Shown here in pieces: positions 37,210 to 45,898 of a DNA stretch of 64,000 nt. The position numbers were made by a program, and so were the translations under genes. Below the pieces are notes generated by a model that saw only the letters and a program-made list of their open reading frames with translations, ran no database searches and was not told where the DNA came from. This DNA comes from Paractinoplanes durhamensis (GTDB taxonomy: Bacteria; Actinomycetota; Actinomycetes; Mycobacteriales; Micromonosporaceae), in assembly GCF_016862175.1 (NCBI RefSeq), contig NZ_BOML01000013.1, forward strand, positions 186,001 through 250,000. The letters are read 5' to 3'. The stretch's first letter is position 1. Each line of letters begins with the position of its first letter.

Positions 37210-37244
37210 CGATCGGCCCGGGGGTTCAGCCCTCGGGCCGATCG
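37210..37244 (+). terminator. GC-rich hairpin after small protein gene
   Basis: CGATCGGCCCG (37210-37220) pairs with CGGGCCGATCG (37234-37244) in an 11-base stem, beginning eight bases after the stop. There is no T-run, so it may terminate by a T-independent route or protect the mRNA end. Confidence 0.55.
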
Positions 37245-37301
37245 CCGTCCGGGCCCGCCACGTGGGCCCGGCACGTAGGTGGTGCCGGACGTCGATGGAA
37301 C

Positions 37302-37315
37302 GGGCCGGACGACCC
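37302..37315. promoter_or_regulatory. DosR/DevR-like box upstream of WS/DGAT gene
   Basis: GGGCCGGACGACCC fits all fixed core positions and lies 70 bases upstream of the ATG at 37386. The mycobacterial counterpart tgs1 is a classic DosR target. Confidence 0.55.
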
Positions 37316-37385
37316 TGGCGAGCGGACTGACGCCGAGTGATGGTGACGGCATGTGACAGTCACGCATGACCGCCAGGAGGGCATC

Positions 37386-38852
37386 ATGGAGTATCTGAGC
37401 CCGTTGGACGCGTCGTTCCTCGACGCCGAGGACGCCGATCCGCACGCCTCGCTGGCGATCGCCTCGGTCGCCGTCCTGGACGGCCCGGCACCGACCCAGG
37501 CCGAGTTCGCGGAAGCGATTCGTGGCCGCCTGGCGCTGGTGCCCCGCTACCGGCAGAAGGTCCGCCGGGTGCCGTTCAATCTCGGCTGCCCGGTCTGGGT
37601 CGACGACCCGTCCTTCGACCTCGACTTCCACCTGCGCCGCACCGCCCTCACCGCGCCCGGTGACGACGCCGCGTTGGAGGCGCTCATCGGCCGGGTGATG
37701 TCCCAGCGGATGGACCGCGAACGCCCGCTCTGGGAGGACTGGCTGATCGAAGGCCTGGACGGCGGTCGCTGGGCGCTGCTGTCCAAGGTGCACCACTGCA
37801 TGATCGACGGAGTCACCGGAAACGAACTGTACCGCCTGATCTGCGACACCGGCGCCACCCCGGGCCGGCCGCACCCGGACGACTGGCGGCCCACGCCGGC
37901 CGCCGGCGGCCTCGATCTTACGCTCGACGCGCTCGGGCGCCTTGCCCGAATGCCCTTCGCGCAGGCCCGCCGGGTGGTGGACGCGGCCGGGGACCCGGCG
38001 CGAACCGTCGGCCGGCTCGGCGCGCTGGCCCGCGGGGCGGTCGCTCTCGCCGAGGCATTCCTGCCCGCACCGCCCACGTCGCTGTCCGGGCCACTGGGCC
38101 GGGCCCGTCGCTACGCCGTCGCCCGCACGCCCCTGGCCGAGATCAAGGCAGTGGCCGAGGCACACCGGGTCACGGTCAACGACGTCTATCTCGCCGCCGT
38201 GGCCGGCGCGTTCCGCCAGATCCTGCTGGCCCGCGGCGAGGCGCCCGAGGCGGGCTCGATCCGCACCCTGGTGCCGGTCAACGTCCGTCACCGGGATGCC
38301 CGGCACGTGCTCGACAACCGGCTGGCCTCACTGCTCCTCGACCTACCGGTGGAGATCGACGAGCCGGCCGGACGGCTCCGTGCCGTCCACGAGCGGATCG
38401 CCGGACTGCGCGAGCGCAACGAGGTGGAAGCCGGCATAGCGTTGATCGAACTGGCTGGTCAAGAACCGTACGCGGCGGTCTCGTTGGTCATTCGCACCGC
38501 CCTGAGCCTGCCGAATCGCGGGCTCGCCACGGTCACCACCAATGTGCCCGGTCCACCGGTCCCGCTGTTCGTCCTGGGCCGTCCGATCCGGGAGATCCTG
38601 CCGTACGTGCCGATCGCCGAACGCATGCGGATCGGTGTCGCGGTGATGACCTACGACGGGCAGGCCGCGTTCGGCGTGACCGCAGACTTCTCCGCCGTGC
38701 CGGAAGCCCACGATTTCGCCACCACCCTGGTCGACGAGGTCGCAAGGTTGAAGCCCGTGGCGCGGCCCGCCGTCGCCCGGCGCCCACGGGCCCGGGCCCG
38801 CTCCGGCTCGGAAGGGAGCCGACATGCTGAATCTAGCCGTGATCCTGCGTGA
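37386..38852 (+). CDS. Wax ester synthase/diacylglycerol acyltransferase (WS/DGAT)
   Basis: The 488-residue protein matches bifunctional WS/DGAT enzymes: N-terminal MEYLSPLDASFLDAEDAD, the catalytic HHxxxDG motif as HHCMIDG (about residues 136-142), and the later NDVYLAAVAGAFRQ and TTNVPGPPVPLFVLG blocks. It joins acyl-CoA to diacylglycerol or fatty alcohols, making storage lipid at the membrane. Mycobacterial Tgs1 does this under DosR control in hypoxia. The ATG at 37386 has AGGAGGG upstream; a GTG 33 bases earlier is less likely. The 3' end overlaps the acyl-CoA ligase gene by 29 bases. Confidence 0.93.
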   Translation: MEYLSPLDASFLDAEDADPHASLAIASVAVLDGPAPTQAEFAEAIRGRLALVPRYRQKVRRVPFNLGCPVWVDDPSFDLDFHLRRTALTAPGDDAALEALIGRVMSQRMDRERPLWEDWLIEGLDGGRWALLSKVHHCMIDGVTGNELYRLICDTGATPGRPHPDDWRPTPAAGGLDLTLDALGRLARMPFAQARRVVDAAGDPARTVGRLGALARGAVALAEAFLPAPPTSLSGPLGRARRYAVARTPLAEIKAVAEAHRVTVNDVYLAAVAGAFRQILLARGEAPEAGSIRTLVPVNVRHRDARHVLDNRLASLLLDLPVEIDEPAGRLRAVHERIAGLRERNEVEAGIALIELAGQEPYAAVSLVIRTALSLPNRGLATVTTNVPGPPVPLFVLGRPIREILPYVPIAERMRIGVAVMTYDGQAAFGVTADFSAVPEAHDFATTLVDEVARLKPVARPAVARRPRARARSGSEGSRHAESSRDPA

Positions 38853-40326
38853 ATCCGCCACCGTCCGGCCGGACGCGCCGGCCCTGATGTCCGACCGGGG
38901 CATCGTCACCTACGCCGAGCTGGACGCCCGCTCCGACGCCGTCGCGGCCGGGCTGGCCGGCCGCGGCGCCGGCCCGGGCACCGCCATCGCCCTGCAACTG
39001 CCCAACATCCCGGAGTTCCCGATCGCCTATTACGGCATCCTGAAGACCGGCGCGACGGTCGTGCCGCTCAATGTTCTGCTGCGTGCCCCCGAGGTGGCCT
39101 ATCAGCTCGCGGATTCGGGCGCCCGCGCTCTGATCACGTGGAGCGGGTCCGTCGCCGAGGCGGCGAAGGGCGCCGCCGAAGCCGGCCTCGGCGATCTCTA
39201 CCTGGTGGGCGCCGACGACCACGCCGCGCGTCCGTTCGACGAGCTCACCACGCCGGTGACCGGGCAGTTCCCGCTCTGCGACCGTGAACCGGGCGACACG
39301 GCGGCGATCGTCTACACCTCCGGAACGACCGGTGTCCCGAAGGGTGCCGAGCTGACCCACTTCCAGCTCTACATGAACGCGGACATCCCCGGGCGCCTCT
39401 TCGAGGTGCGGCCGGACGACGTGGTTCTCACCGCCCTGCCCCTCTTCCATGTGTTCGGCATGTCCAGCGCGATGAATGTCGCGTTGCGGTTCGGCGCCGC
39501 GATGTCGCTGGTGCCCCGCTTCAGCGCGGAGCGGGTGCTGGCCGCGATCGAGCGGGATCACGCCACCGTGTTCGACGGCGTGCCGACCATGTTCATCGCG
39601 CTGCTGGCCGCAGCCGGGACCAGTGATCATGACACGTCGTCGCTGCGAGTCTGCGTCTCCGGCGGGGACGCCATCCCGGCCCACGTGCTCGATGCGTTCG
39701 AGCGGCAGTTCGGGGTGCCCATCCTCGAGGGCTACGGCATGACCGAGACAGCGGCCACGATCACCTTCAACAGCAGCGCCCAGGACCGGCGCGTGTACAG
39801 CGTCGGACGACCGGTCTGGGGTGTGGAGGTCCAGGTGTGGGATGCCGATGGGCGGCGGCTGCCGCCCGGCCGGGCCCACATCGGCGAGCTGGTCACCCGC
39901 GGCTACCACACGATGCACGGCTATCGCGGGCACGCGGCGGCGACCGCCGACGCCTTCCGCGGTGGCTGGTTCCACACCGGAGACCTCGGCTACCAGGACA
40001 CGGACGGTTTCCTCTACATCGTGGACCGGCAGAAGGATCTGATCATCCGTGGCGGTTACAACGTCTATCCCCGCGAGGTCGAGGAGGTCCTCTACCGCCA
40101 TCCGGACGTCGCCGAGGCGGCCGTGGTCGGCATCCCGGACGAGCGGCTGGGCCAGGAGGTCAAGGCGTTCGTGGTGCCCCGGCCCGGCTGCTTCCCGACC
40201 GCCCGGCAGATCATCGCGTACACCCGTGAGCGGCTCGCGGCGTACAAATGCCCGCGGCTCGTCGAATTCCGCGACACGCTGCCGCTGACCGCCGCCGGCA
40301 AGGTCGTCAAGAAGGCACTCGTCTGA
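38824..40326 (+). CDS. Long-chain acyl-CoA ligase (AMP-dependent synthetase, FadD-like)
   Basis: The 500-residue enzyme has the adenylate-forming motifs: P-loop-like YTSGTTGVPKGAELTH (about 162-177), GYGMTETA (about 303-310), the ATP-binding TGD in WFHTGDLGY (about 381-389), the hinge DRQKDLIIRGGYNVYP, and the C-terminal catalytic lysine in PLTAAGKVVKKAL. It activates fatty acids to acyl-CoA via acyl-AMP. It overlaps the WS/DGAT gene by 29 bases, so it most likely supplies acyl-CoA for lipid storage. A GGGAGCC site precedes the ATG. The chain-length preference is unknown. Confidence 0.92.
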   Translation: MLNLAVILRESATVRPDAPALMSDRGIVTYAELDARSDAVAAGLAGRGAGPGTAIALQLPNIPEFPIAYYGILKTGATVVPLNVLLRAPEVAYQLADSGARALITWSGSVAEAAKGAAEAGLGDLYLVGADDHAARPFDELTTPVTGQFPLCDREPGDTAAIVYTSGTTGVPKGAELTHFQLYMNADIPGRLFEVRPDDVVLTALPLFHVFGMSSAMNVALRFGAAMSLVPRFSAERVLAAIERDHATVFDGVPTMFIALLAAAGTSDHDTSSLRVCVSGGDAIPAHVLDAFERQFGVPILEGYGMTETAATITFNSSAQDRRVYSVGRPVWGVEVQVWDADGRRLPPGRAHIGELVTRGYHTMHGYRGHAAATADAFRGGWFHTGDLGYQDTDGFLYIVDRQKDLIIRGGYNVYPREVEEVLYRHPDVAEAAVVGIPDERLGQEVKAFVVPRPGCFPTARQIIAYTRERLAAYKCPRLVEFRDTLPLTAAGKVVKKALV

Positions 40327-40343
40327 ACTCGGCCCGCAGTCCC

Positions 40344-40357
40344 GGGCCGTCCGGCCC
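40344..40357. promoter_or_regulatory. DosR/DevR-like box upstream of USP gene
   Basis: GGGCCGTCCGGCCC fits all fixed core positions and lies 93 bases before the ATG at 40451. Being pure G/C apart from one T, it is less specific than the AT-centred boxes. It could also act as a small hairpin after the ligase gene. Confidence 0.4.
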
Positions 40358-40450
40358 TGATCGAGCCGATCGACGGCGAGCAATGTGGACGCGACGGACA
40401 CCACGGGGGCGCGACGGCGCCCCCTCAGGAGGCCCTCGGAGGTAGGCCGC

Positions 40451-41260
40451 ATGCGACATCCGATAGCGGCCGGTGTCGGCGGGGCCGGCGGCTGGCAGGC
40501 TCTGGCCTGGGCTGCCGAACTGGCCGCGCACACCGGTGAACGTCTCGTACTGCTGCAGGTCTGCGCCCCGGGTTCACCGCTGGACCGCTTCGCCGGCGAT
40601 CCGGCACCGGCCGAGGTCGAAGTCGTCGAGCCGGCCCTCGCCCGCGCGTACGCGACCGTCGGAGCCCGCCTCGGCCGGGAGCGCACGACCCTCAAGATTT
40701 GTACGGGTCCGCCGTCCGACCGGCTCGTCGACGCGTCGGAGGGCGTGCGACTGCTGGTCATCGGCGACGGTGGGGGCGGACGGACGATACGGCAGGTGGT
40801 CCAGCGGGCGCACTGCCCGGTCGTCGTCGTTCACCCCGGCAACGGGACGGCCGGAAGCCTGTATGCCGGGTACGTCGTGGCGGGTGTGGACGCGAGCACG
40901 GCAAGCCGGGGCGCCTTGGAGATGGCATTCGGCTACGCCGAGCAGAACCACCTGCCTCTCGCGGCGATCCATGTATCGGAACGCCCGCCCGGTGACGATG
41001 CCCAACTCCTCACCGACGCCGTCCGGCCATGGAAGAGAATTCACCCCGGCGTACGAACCCGGTGTTCCGTGATCACCGGCTCGGTGGACGACGCGCTCAT
41101 CCGCTCGGCGGCCGGCGCTCGCCTGCTCGTCGTCGGTGACAAACGCCGGGGCGCCGGCGATCGTGCCCGGATCGGCGATGTGCCGCTCACCCTGGCCACC
41201 GCGGCGCCCTGCCCGGTCGCCGTGGTGCCACTCGCGCAGCATCACACGGAGCCCCTCTGA
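40451..41260 (+). CDS. Tandem-domain universal stress protein, degenerate nucleotide motifs
   Basis: The 269-residue protein has two USP folds (IAAGVGGAGGWQALAWAAEL at the start; YVVAGVDASTASRGALEMAF at about 141). The ATP signatures are poorly kept: GDGGGGRTIRQVVQRA in the first domain and GDKRRGAGDRARIGDV in the second. Nucleotide binding is therefore doubtful. The ATG at 40451 follows GGAGGTAGGCCGC. An in-frame ATG 66 bases upstream lacks such a site. Confidence 0.8.
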   Translation: MRHPIAAGVGGAGGWQALAWAAELAAHTGERLVLLQVCAPGSPLDRFAGDPAPAEVEVVEPALARAYATVGARLGRERTTLKICTGPPSDRLVDASEGVRLLVIGDGGGGRTIRQVVQRAHCPVVVVHPGNGTAGSLYAGYVVAGVDASTASRGALEMAFGYAEQNHLPLAAIHVSERPPGDDAQLLTDAVRPWKRIHPGVRTRCSVITGSVDDALIRSAAGARLLVVGDKRRGAGDRARIGDVPLTLATAAPCPVAVVPLAQHHTEPL

Positions 41261-41297
41261 CCGGCACGCCCAGCGGCGACTGCTCGGGCCCGGATCC

Positions 41298-41311
41298 GAG
41301 CACATCGGCCC
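41298..41311. promoter_or_regulatory. Weak DosR/DevR-like site before DUF1918 gene
   Basis: GAGCACATCGGCCC keeps the right half and two of four left-half positions. It lies 79 bases before the ATG at 41391. Low confidence. Confidence 0.25.
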
Positions 41312-41390
41312 TGTTCCCCTGCGGTGGCCGGTGCGAGGCTGCTGGCGAGAACCGCCGGCCTACCGGCCGGCCGAGCGACCGGAGGTAGAG

Positions 41391-41588
41391 ATGATCGCGA
41401 ACGTCGGTGATCGCATCGTCGTCAAGGGAACGCAGGTGGGAATTCCGGCCCGGGTCGGTGTCGTGGTTTCGCTGCGCCATGCCGACGGCACCCCGCCCTA
41501 CGAGGTCCGGTGGCTGGAGGACGGACACACCGGACTCATCTTCCCCGGCCCGGAAACACACGTCGAGCATCCCGCCGGACCGGAGTGA
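41391..41588 (+). CDS. DUF1918 small protein
   Basis: This 65-residue protein is a typical DUF1918 member: VGDRIVVKGTQVGIPARVG at the start, then YEVRWLEDGHTGLIFPGPET. The fold is a small SH3-like beta barrel; the function is unknown, although members often sit beside universal stress genes in actinobacteria. The ATG follows GGAGGTAGAG. It lies 130 bases after one USP and 23 bases before another, and probably shares a transcript with the latter. Confidence 0.9.
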   Translation: MIANVGDRIVVKGTQVGIPARVGVVVSLRHADGTPPYEVRWLEDGHTGLIFPGPETHVEHPAGPE

Positions 41589-41611
41589 TCGGCGTGTGAA
41601 GGGAGCCGGCC

Positions 41612-42502
41612 ATGAACGTCCCTGCTGTCGTCGCCGGCACTGCCGGCGACGTGTCCGGAACCGTCGTCGTCGAGTGGGCGGCCGCGGAGGCTCGGCACCG
41701 CCGGCGCCCGCTGCGCATCGTGCACGTCCTCGAGTGGCACTCCCGGCCGGACCACGGACCGGGTGCGGGCACCCACGTGGAACGGGTCTGGTCGGCGTCG
41801 GTGGCGATGCTCGGACTGGCTGCCGAACGGGCCCGGGCCATCGCCCCGGATCTCGACATCAGGGCGGACACTCTGGTCGGGCATCCGGCCGACCGTCTGC
41901 TCGATCTGGCGCGGGATGCGGAGCTGGTGGTCGTCGGTCACCGCGGCAGCGGCCAGTTCGCCGGCCTCCGGCTCGGCTCGGTCAGCGGCCGAGTCGCCAA
42001 GCATGCGCCCGGCCCGGTGGCGGTCGTCCGTGGCCGGGCACAAGCGGACGGACCGGTGGTCGCCGGTGTCGACGGCTCCGAGGCCGCCGGCCAGGTGCTC
42101 GGCGTCGCGTTCGCCGCTGCGGCCGCGCGGGCGGCCCGCCTGATCGTGCTCCGGGCGTTCGGCCGGTCGGTCCAGATCTGGGTGTCGGCCATCCACGCGG
42201 GCGGCATTCCGGCGCCCGAGACCGACGAGCCCCGGCTCGAGCGGCTGGAACACCTGATCGCACCGTGGCGCGAGAAGTTCCCGCAGGTACCGGCGGAGTG
42301 CCTGGTGACCGGCGAGAGCAGTGCCGCGGCGCTGATCGCCGCATCATCCGAGGCACAACTCGTGGTCGTGGGCAGTCACGGACCGGGATTCCTTCGTGGC
42401 GCCTCGCTCGGGTCGACGGGAAACCAGCTGCTGCAGCACGCGGACTGCCCGGTGCTGCTCGCCCGGCCGCAACGAGGAAGGGACTTAGGTCCCGGCTATT
42501 AG
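41612..42502 (+). CDS. Tandem-domain universal stress protein with intact ATP motifs
   Basis: The 296 residues form two USP domains. Both keep the G-2x-G-9x-GS signature: GHRGSGQFAGLRLGSVSG (about 110-127) and GSHGPGFLRGASLGSTGN (about 253-270). It is therefore the best ATP-binding candidate among the island USPs. The ATG follows AAGGGAGCCGGCC, nearly the same leader as at 36012. Its last codons overlap a strong DosR-like box (42480-42493) that probably serves the next gene, so regulation and coding are superimposed. Confidence 0.9.
   Translation: MNVPAVVAGTAGDVSGTVVVEWAAAEARHRRRPLRIVHVLEWHSRPDHGPGAGTHVERVWSASVAMLGLAAERARAIAPDLDIRADTLVGHPADRLLDLARDAELVVVGHRGSGQFAGLRLGSVSGRVAKHAPGPVAVVRGRAQADGPVVAGVDGSEAAGQVLGVAFAAAAARAARLIVLRAFGRSVQIWVSAIHAGGIPAPETDEPRLERLEHLIAPWREKFPQVPAECLVTGESSAAALIAASSEAQLVVVGSHGPGFLRGASLGSTGNQLLQHADCPVLLARPQRGRDLGPGY
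42480..42493. promoter_or_regulatory. Strong DosR/DevR-like box inside the 3' end of a USP gene
   Basis: GGGACTTAGGTCCC has near-perfect dyad symmetry and fits the mycobacterial core closely. It lies 82 bases before the DoxX-like gene at 42576 and overlaps the last codons of the upstream USP gene. Confidence 0.7.
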
Positions 42503-42575
42503 GGGAGTCCGGCTGCGGTGCGGCAGCCGCCGAACAGGCACCGTCACAGGTATAGACATCGATGAGGAGGACACC

Positions 42576-43166
42576 ATGACAACCACCGGCCGGGGCACCG
42601 CCACCCACCTTGAAAAGGTCGAGGCGCCCGGCTCCATGCTCACCCACACCGCTGCCCGGGCGCTCGCCGTCCTGCGTATCGCCACCGGATTCGTCTTCCT
42701 GTGGGCGTTCTTCGACAAGACCTTCGGCTGGGGTTACGCCACCCCCTCGGCCCGTGCCTGGATCAACGGTGGCTCCCCCACCAAGGGCTTCCTCTCCGGC
42801 GTCGACGTCGGCCCGAGCTGGCTGCAGACGTTCTTCCACAACATCGCCGGTGACGGCTTGACCAACTGGCTGTTCATGCTCGGCCTGCTCGGCATCGGCC
42901 TCGCCTTCGTGCTCGGTATCGGCATGCGCATCGCCGCCGGCGCCGGTGTCGCGATGATGGCCCTCATGTGGATCGCCGAATGGCCGCTGGCCAAGACCAC
43001 CGGCGCCGGCGAGCCCAGCGGCTCGACGAACCCGGTCACCGACTACCACTTCATCTACGCCGCCGCCGGAGTCGTCCTGGCCCTGACCTACGCCGGGCAC
43101 ACCTGGGGCCTCGGCCGCTGGTGGGCCACGCTCCCCTTCGTGCAGAAGAACCGCTGGCTCATCTGA
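42576..43166 (+). CDS. DoxX-like membrane protein (TQO large-subunit type)
   Basis: The 196-residue protein has about four to five membrane segments (for example LAVLRIATGFVFLWAFFDKT, WLFMLGLLGIGLAFVLGIGM and GAGVAMMALMWIAEWPLA). The FLWAFFDKTFGWGYATP region is characteristic of DoxX-family relatives of the thiosulfate:quinone oxidoreductase large subunit. No DoxA partner is next to it. A quinone-linked role, or helping membrane redox balance in hypoxia, is inference. The ATG follows GAGGAGG, and a strong DosR-like box lies 82 bases upstream. Confidence 0.82.
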   Translation: MTTTGRGTATHLEKVEAPGSMLTHTAARALAVLRIATGFVFLWAFFDKTFGWGYATPSARAWINGGSPTKGFLSGVDVGPSWLQTFFHNIAGDGLTNWLFMLGLLGIGLAFVLGIGMRIAAGAGVAMMALMWIAEWPLAKTTGAGEPSGSTNPVTDYHFIYAAAGVVLALTYAGHTWGLGRWWATLPFVQKNRWLI

Positions 43167-43278
43167 GACCCAGCCAAACCGCGCCGCCCTGCCACCATCG
43201 GCCGGGCGGCGCCGTCGCGCTCGCCGCAAGCCGGGCTTCCCACGCGGCGGTACGCCGGAACCGCACCGCCGGCCTCGT

Positions 43279-43292
43279 GGGCCATTGGTCCC
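43279..43292. promoter_or_regulatory. DosR/DevR-like box 1 before ABC exporter operon
   Basis: GGGCCATTGGTCCC fits the whole core and has an AT centre. It lies 58 bases before the start at 43351. Confidence 0.6.
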
Positions 43293-43309
43293 ACGCGCGG
43301 CATCCGGAC

Positions 43310-43323
43310 GGTTCTGTGGTCCC
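43310..43323. promoter_or_regulatory. DosR/DevR-like box 2 before ABC exporter operon
   Basis: GGTTCTGTGGTCCC matches seven of eight fixed positions. It lies 31 bases downstream of box 1 and 27 bases from the start codon, so the two sites could bind DevR together. Confidence 0.45.
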
Positions 43324-43350
43324 ACGGGCGCGACGACCGAAACTGCGGGT

Positions 43351-44262
43351 ATGGACACCATCGCGGTGCGCGACCTCACCCGTTCCTACGGTTCGGTGCG
43401 GGCCGTCGACGGCGTCACCTTCTCGGTCGGCGACGGCGAGGTCTTCGCGCTCCTCGGCCCGAACGGGGCCGGCAAGACCACCATCGTCGAGATACTGGAG
43501 GGGTACCGCCGGCGGGATGCGGGCACCGTGCAGGTTCTGGGCTTCGACCCGGCAAGCGGCGGAGCGGCCTATCGTGCCCGGATCGGGGTGGTGCTGCAGT
43601 CGGCCGGTTTCGAGGAGGAGTTCACCGTCCGCGAGCTCGTCCGGCTGCAGGCCGCTCTGTACCCACGCCGGCACGACCCGGACGAGCTGATCGACCTGGT
43701 CGGCCTCGCGGACAAGCGGAACGCCCGGGTGAAGGCCCTCTCCGGCGGCCAGCGCCGCCGGCTCGACCTGGCCCTCGGCCTGGCCGGCGCGCCCGACCTG
43801 CTGTTCCTGGACGAACCGACCACCGGCTTCGACCCCTCCGCCCGCCACCATGCCTGGGACCTCGTGGCCGGCCTGCGCGACCTCGGCACGACGATCCTGT
43901 TGACCACGCACTACCTCGAGGAGGCCGAACGCCTGGCCGACCGGGTCGGCGTCCTGCGCGCCGGCCGGTTGCTGATCACCGGCACGCCCGGGGCCCTGCG
44001 CACCGCGAGCGACCTGCCGACGGTGGTCACCTTCCGGCTTCCGGCGGGGTACGTCCTCGGCGATCTGCCCCCGATGAGCACGCAACTGCGGCCGGCCGAT
44101 GACGGCCTGCGTCTCGAAACACACGCGACGGTGCCGGACGTCTGGCGACTGACCGCCTGGGCCGCCGCCCGCGACGTCACCCTGGAGCGCTTCGCGGTCA
44201 CCCCGCCCAGCCTGGAGGACGTCTACCTCGCCCTCACCGAGGAGCGCGGCGATGGCCATTGA
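43351..44262 (+). CDS. ABC exporter ATPase
   Basis: The 303-residue protein has the full ABC ATPase set: Walker A GPNGAGKTT (about 38-46), a Q-loop in VVLQSAGF, signature LSGGQRRRLDLALGLAG, Walker B LLFLDEPTTGFDP and the H-loop LLTTHYLEEAERL. The C-terminal 80 residues are an accessory domain typical of drug-type (ABC-2) exporters. The ATG at 43351 was chosen by homology. It overlaps the permease gene by 11 bases. Two DosR-like boxes upstream put the exporter in the hypoxia set. The substrate is unknown. Confidence 0.92.
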   Translation: MDTIAVRDLTRSYGSVRAVDGVTFSVGDGEVFALLGPNGAGKTTIVEILEGYRRRDAGTVQVLGFDPASGGAAYRARIGVVLQSAGFEEEFTVRELVRLQAALYPRRHDPDELIDLVGLADKRNARVKALSGGQRRRLDLALGLAGAPDLLFLDEPTTGFDPSARHHAWDLVAGLRDLGTTILLTTHYLEEAERLADRVGVLRAGRLLITGTPGALRTASDLPTVVTFRLPAGYVLGDLPPMSTQLRPADDGLRLETHATVPDVWRLTAWAAARDVTLERFAVTPPSLEDVYLALTEERGDGH

Positions 44263-45898
44263 GGTTCCGGCCGTGGTGCACCCGCCCGCGAGCGCCCGGA
44301 TCCGGACGCTTCCGCTGCTGACCCGTCACGCGTTGCAGGCGTTCGTGCGGAATCCGGCCGCCGTCTTCTTCACGCTCGCATTCCCGCTCGCTTTTCTGGT
44401 CATCGTGTCCACGATCGTCGGAAATCAGGAGGCGGAGAACGGGGTACGCGTCGTGCAGTACCTGGTTTCACCGTTTGCGGTCTTCGGGGTGGCGTCGGCC
44501 TCGTTCACCATCCTGGCCGCGGATACCGCCGCGCTGCGGGAGAACGGCGTCCTGCTGCGGCAGCGCGCCGCTCCGCTGCCGGCATGGACCGTCGTCGGTG
44601 CCCGGGTCGGTGCCTCGGTGGTCATCTCCGGGATGGCGGTCGCTCTGCTGACGGCGGTCGGTGTGCTCGCCTACGACGTTCAGGTCTTCTGGTCCAAGGT
44701 GCCTGCTCTGTTGGTCACGCTCACTCTCGGCATCTGCTGCTGCGCGTCGCTGGGGCTTGCTCTGGCCGCCTGCGTCCGGACAGCACGCACCGTGCAGGCG
44801 GTCGCCCAGGCCGTCCTGATCCCGCTGGCGTTCATCTCGGACGTCTTCATCGTCGGCGCCGACCTGCCCCGCTGGCTGGACGTGACCGGATCGGTCCTCC
44901 CCCTCAAGCATTTCGCCCGAGCCATGTCCGCCACCTTCGAACCCGGTGCGGGCAGCGGCTTCCGGCCTGGCCATCTTGCCGTCCTCGTGGCGTGGACGGC
45001 GGCCGGCATCGTCATCGCCGGACGGCGCTTCGGCTGGGAACCGCGGGCGACGTCAAATCCGGCCTCGACCGGGGCGGCACCGGCGCCGGCGCCGGCGCAC
45101 CTGTCGGCGCCGTCCGATGGTTCCGCCCCGACGGCGTTCGTGCAGGTGTGGGGTCAGATTCGGTACGCGCTGCTGGGCCTGCGGCGCGAGCCCCTCGCGG
45201 TCTTCTTCACCGTCGTCTTCCCCGGGCTGCTGCTGGTGCTGTTCCCGGCGGTGTTCGGCGACGCGCGGGTCCACGGCCTCGCCATGGCCCAGTATCTGTT
45301 CGCCGGAATGCTGGCGTACACGGCCGGCGTGGCCGGCTATGTCAACCTGCCCGAGCAGGTGGTGGCCGCCCGCTCGGCCGGTGTGCTCAAGCGCCTGCGC
45401 GGCACGCCTCTGCGGATGCGCTGGTACCTCACCGGCCGGATCTCCGCCGCGCTGCTGACCGCGCTGGCCGCGGCCACCGTCCTGACCACGGCCGCCGTCG
45501 GTTTCCTCGATGTCCGTGTGCCCCTCGGGCACCTGCCGGCGGTGCTGGTCACCTTGACCACGGGCGTCCTGTGTTTCACCGCCGTGGGGCTGGCGGTCGC
45601 CGCCCTGCTGCCGTCCGCGCGCACACTGGTGGCGATCACGCTCGGCACGCTGATGCCGCTGTGTTTCGCCTCGGAGATCTTCGTGGTCGGCGATGGCCCG
45701 TTGCCGGTTCCGCTGACCACGGTCGCCGCGTTGTTCCCGCCGCGCCATCTCCTGCAGGCTCTCCTGTTCGCCACCGAACCCGGCGCGTCCGGCACCGGGT
45801 TCGCCTGGGGCCACCTGGCCGTCCTCACCGCGTGGGCGCTCCTCGGGCTGCTGATCGTGCGCCTGCGGCTACGCCCACGGAATGGAGATGTGGCATGA
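44252..45898 (+). CDS. ABC-2 permease with two fused permease modules
   Basis: The 548-residue protein contains two complete ABC-2 permease units in tandem, each of about six helices: residues ~20-255 (HALQAFVRNPAAVFFTLAFP to FRPGHLAVLVAWTAAG) and ~300-540 (RYALLGLRREPLAVFFTVVF to FAWGHLAVLTAWALLG). They are joined by a proline/alanine linker (about 265-290). Matching internal blocks (AVFFTLAFP versus AVFFTVVFP; PLKHFARAM versus PPRHLLQAL) show duplication and fusion. Usually two separate permease chains dimerise; here one chain would serve. The start overlaps the ATPase gene, so the two form an exporter. Confidence 0.88.
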   Translation: MAIEVPAVVHPPASARIRTLPLLTRHALQAFVRNPAAVFFTLAFPLAFLVIVSTIVGNQEAENGVRVVQYLVSPFAVFGVASASFTILAADTAALRENGVLLRQRAAPLPAWTVVGARVGASVVISGMAVALLTAVGVLAYDVQVFWSKVPALLVTLTLGICCCASLGLALAACVRTARTVQAVAQAVLIPLAFISDVFIVGADLPRWLDVTGSVLPLKHFARAMSATFEPGAGSGFRPGHLAVLVAWTAAGIVIAGRRFGWEPRATSNPASTGAAPAPAPAHLSAPSDGSAPTAFVQVWGQIRYALLGLRREPLAVFFTVVFPGLLLVLFPAVFGDARVHGLAMAQYLFAGMLAYTAGVAGYVNLPEQVVAARSAGVLKRLRGTPLRMRWYLTGRISAALLTALAAATVLTTAAVGFLDVRVPLGHLPAVLVTLTTGVLCFTAVGLAVAALLPSARTLVAITLGTLMPLCFASEIFVVGDGPLPVPLTTVAALFPPRHLLQALLFATEPGASGTGFAWGHLAVLTAWALLGLLIVRLRLRPRNGDVA

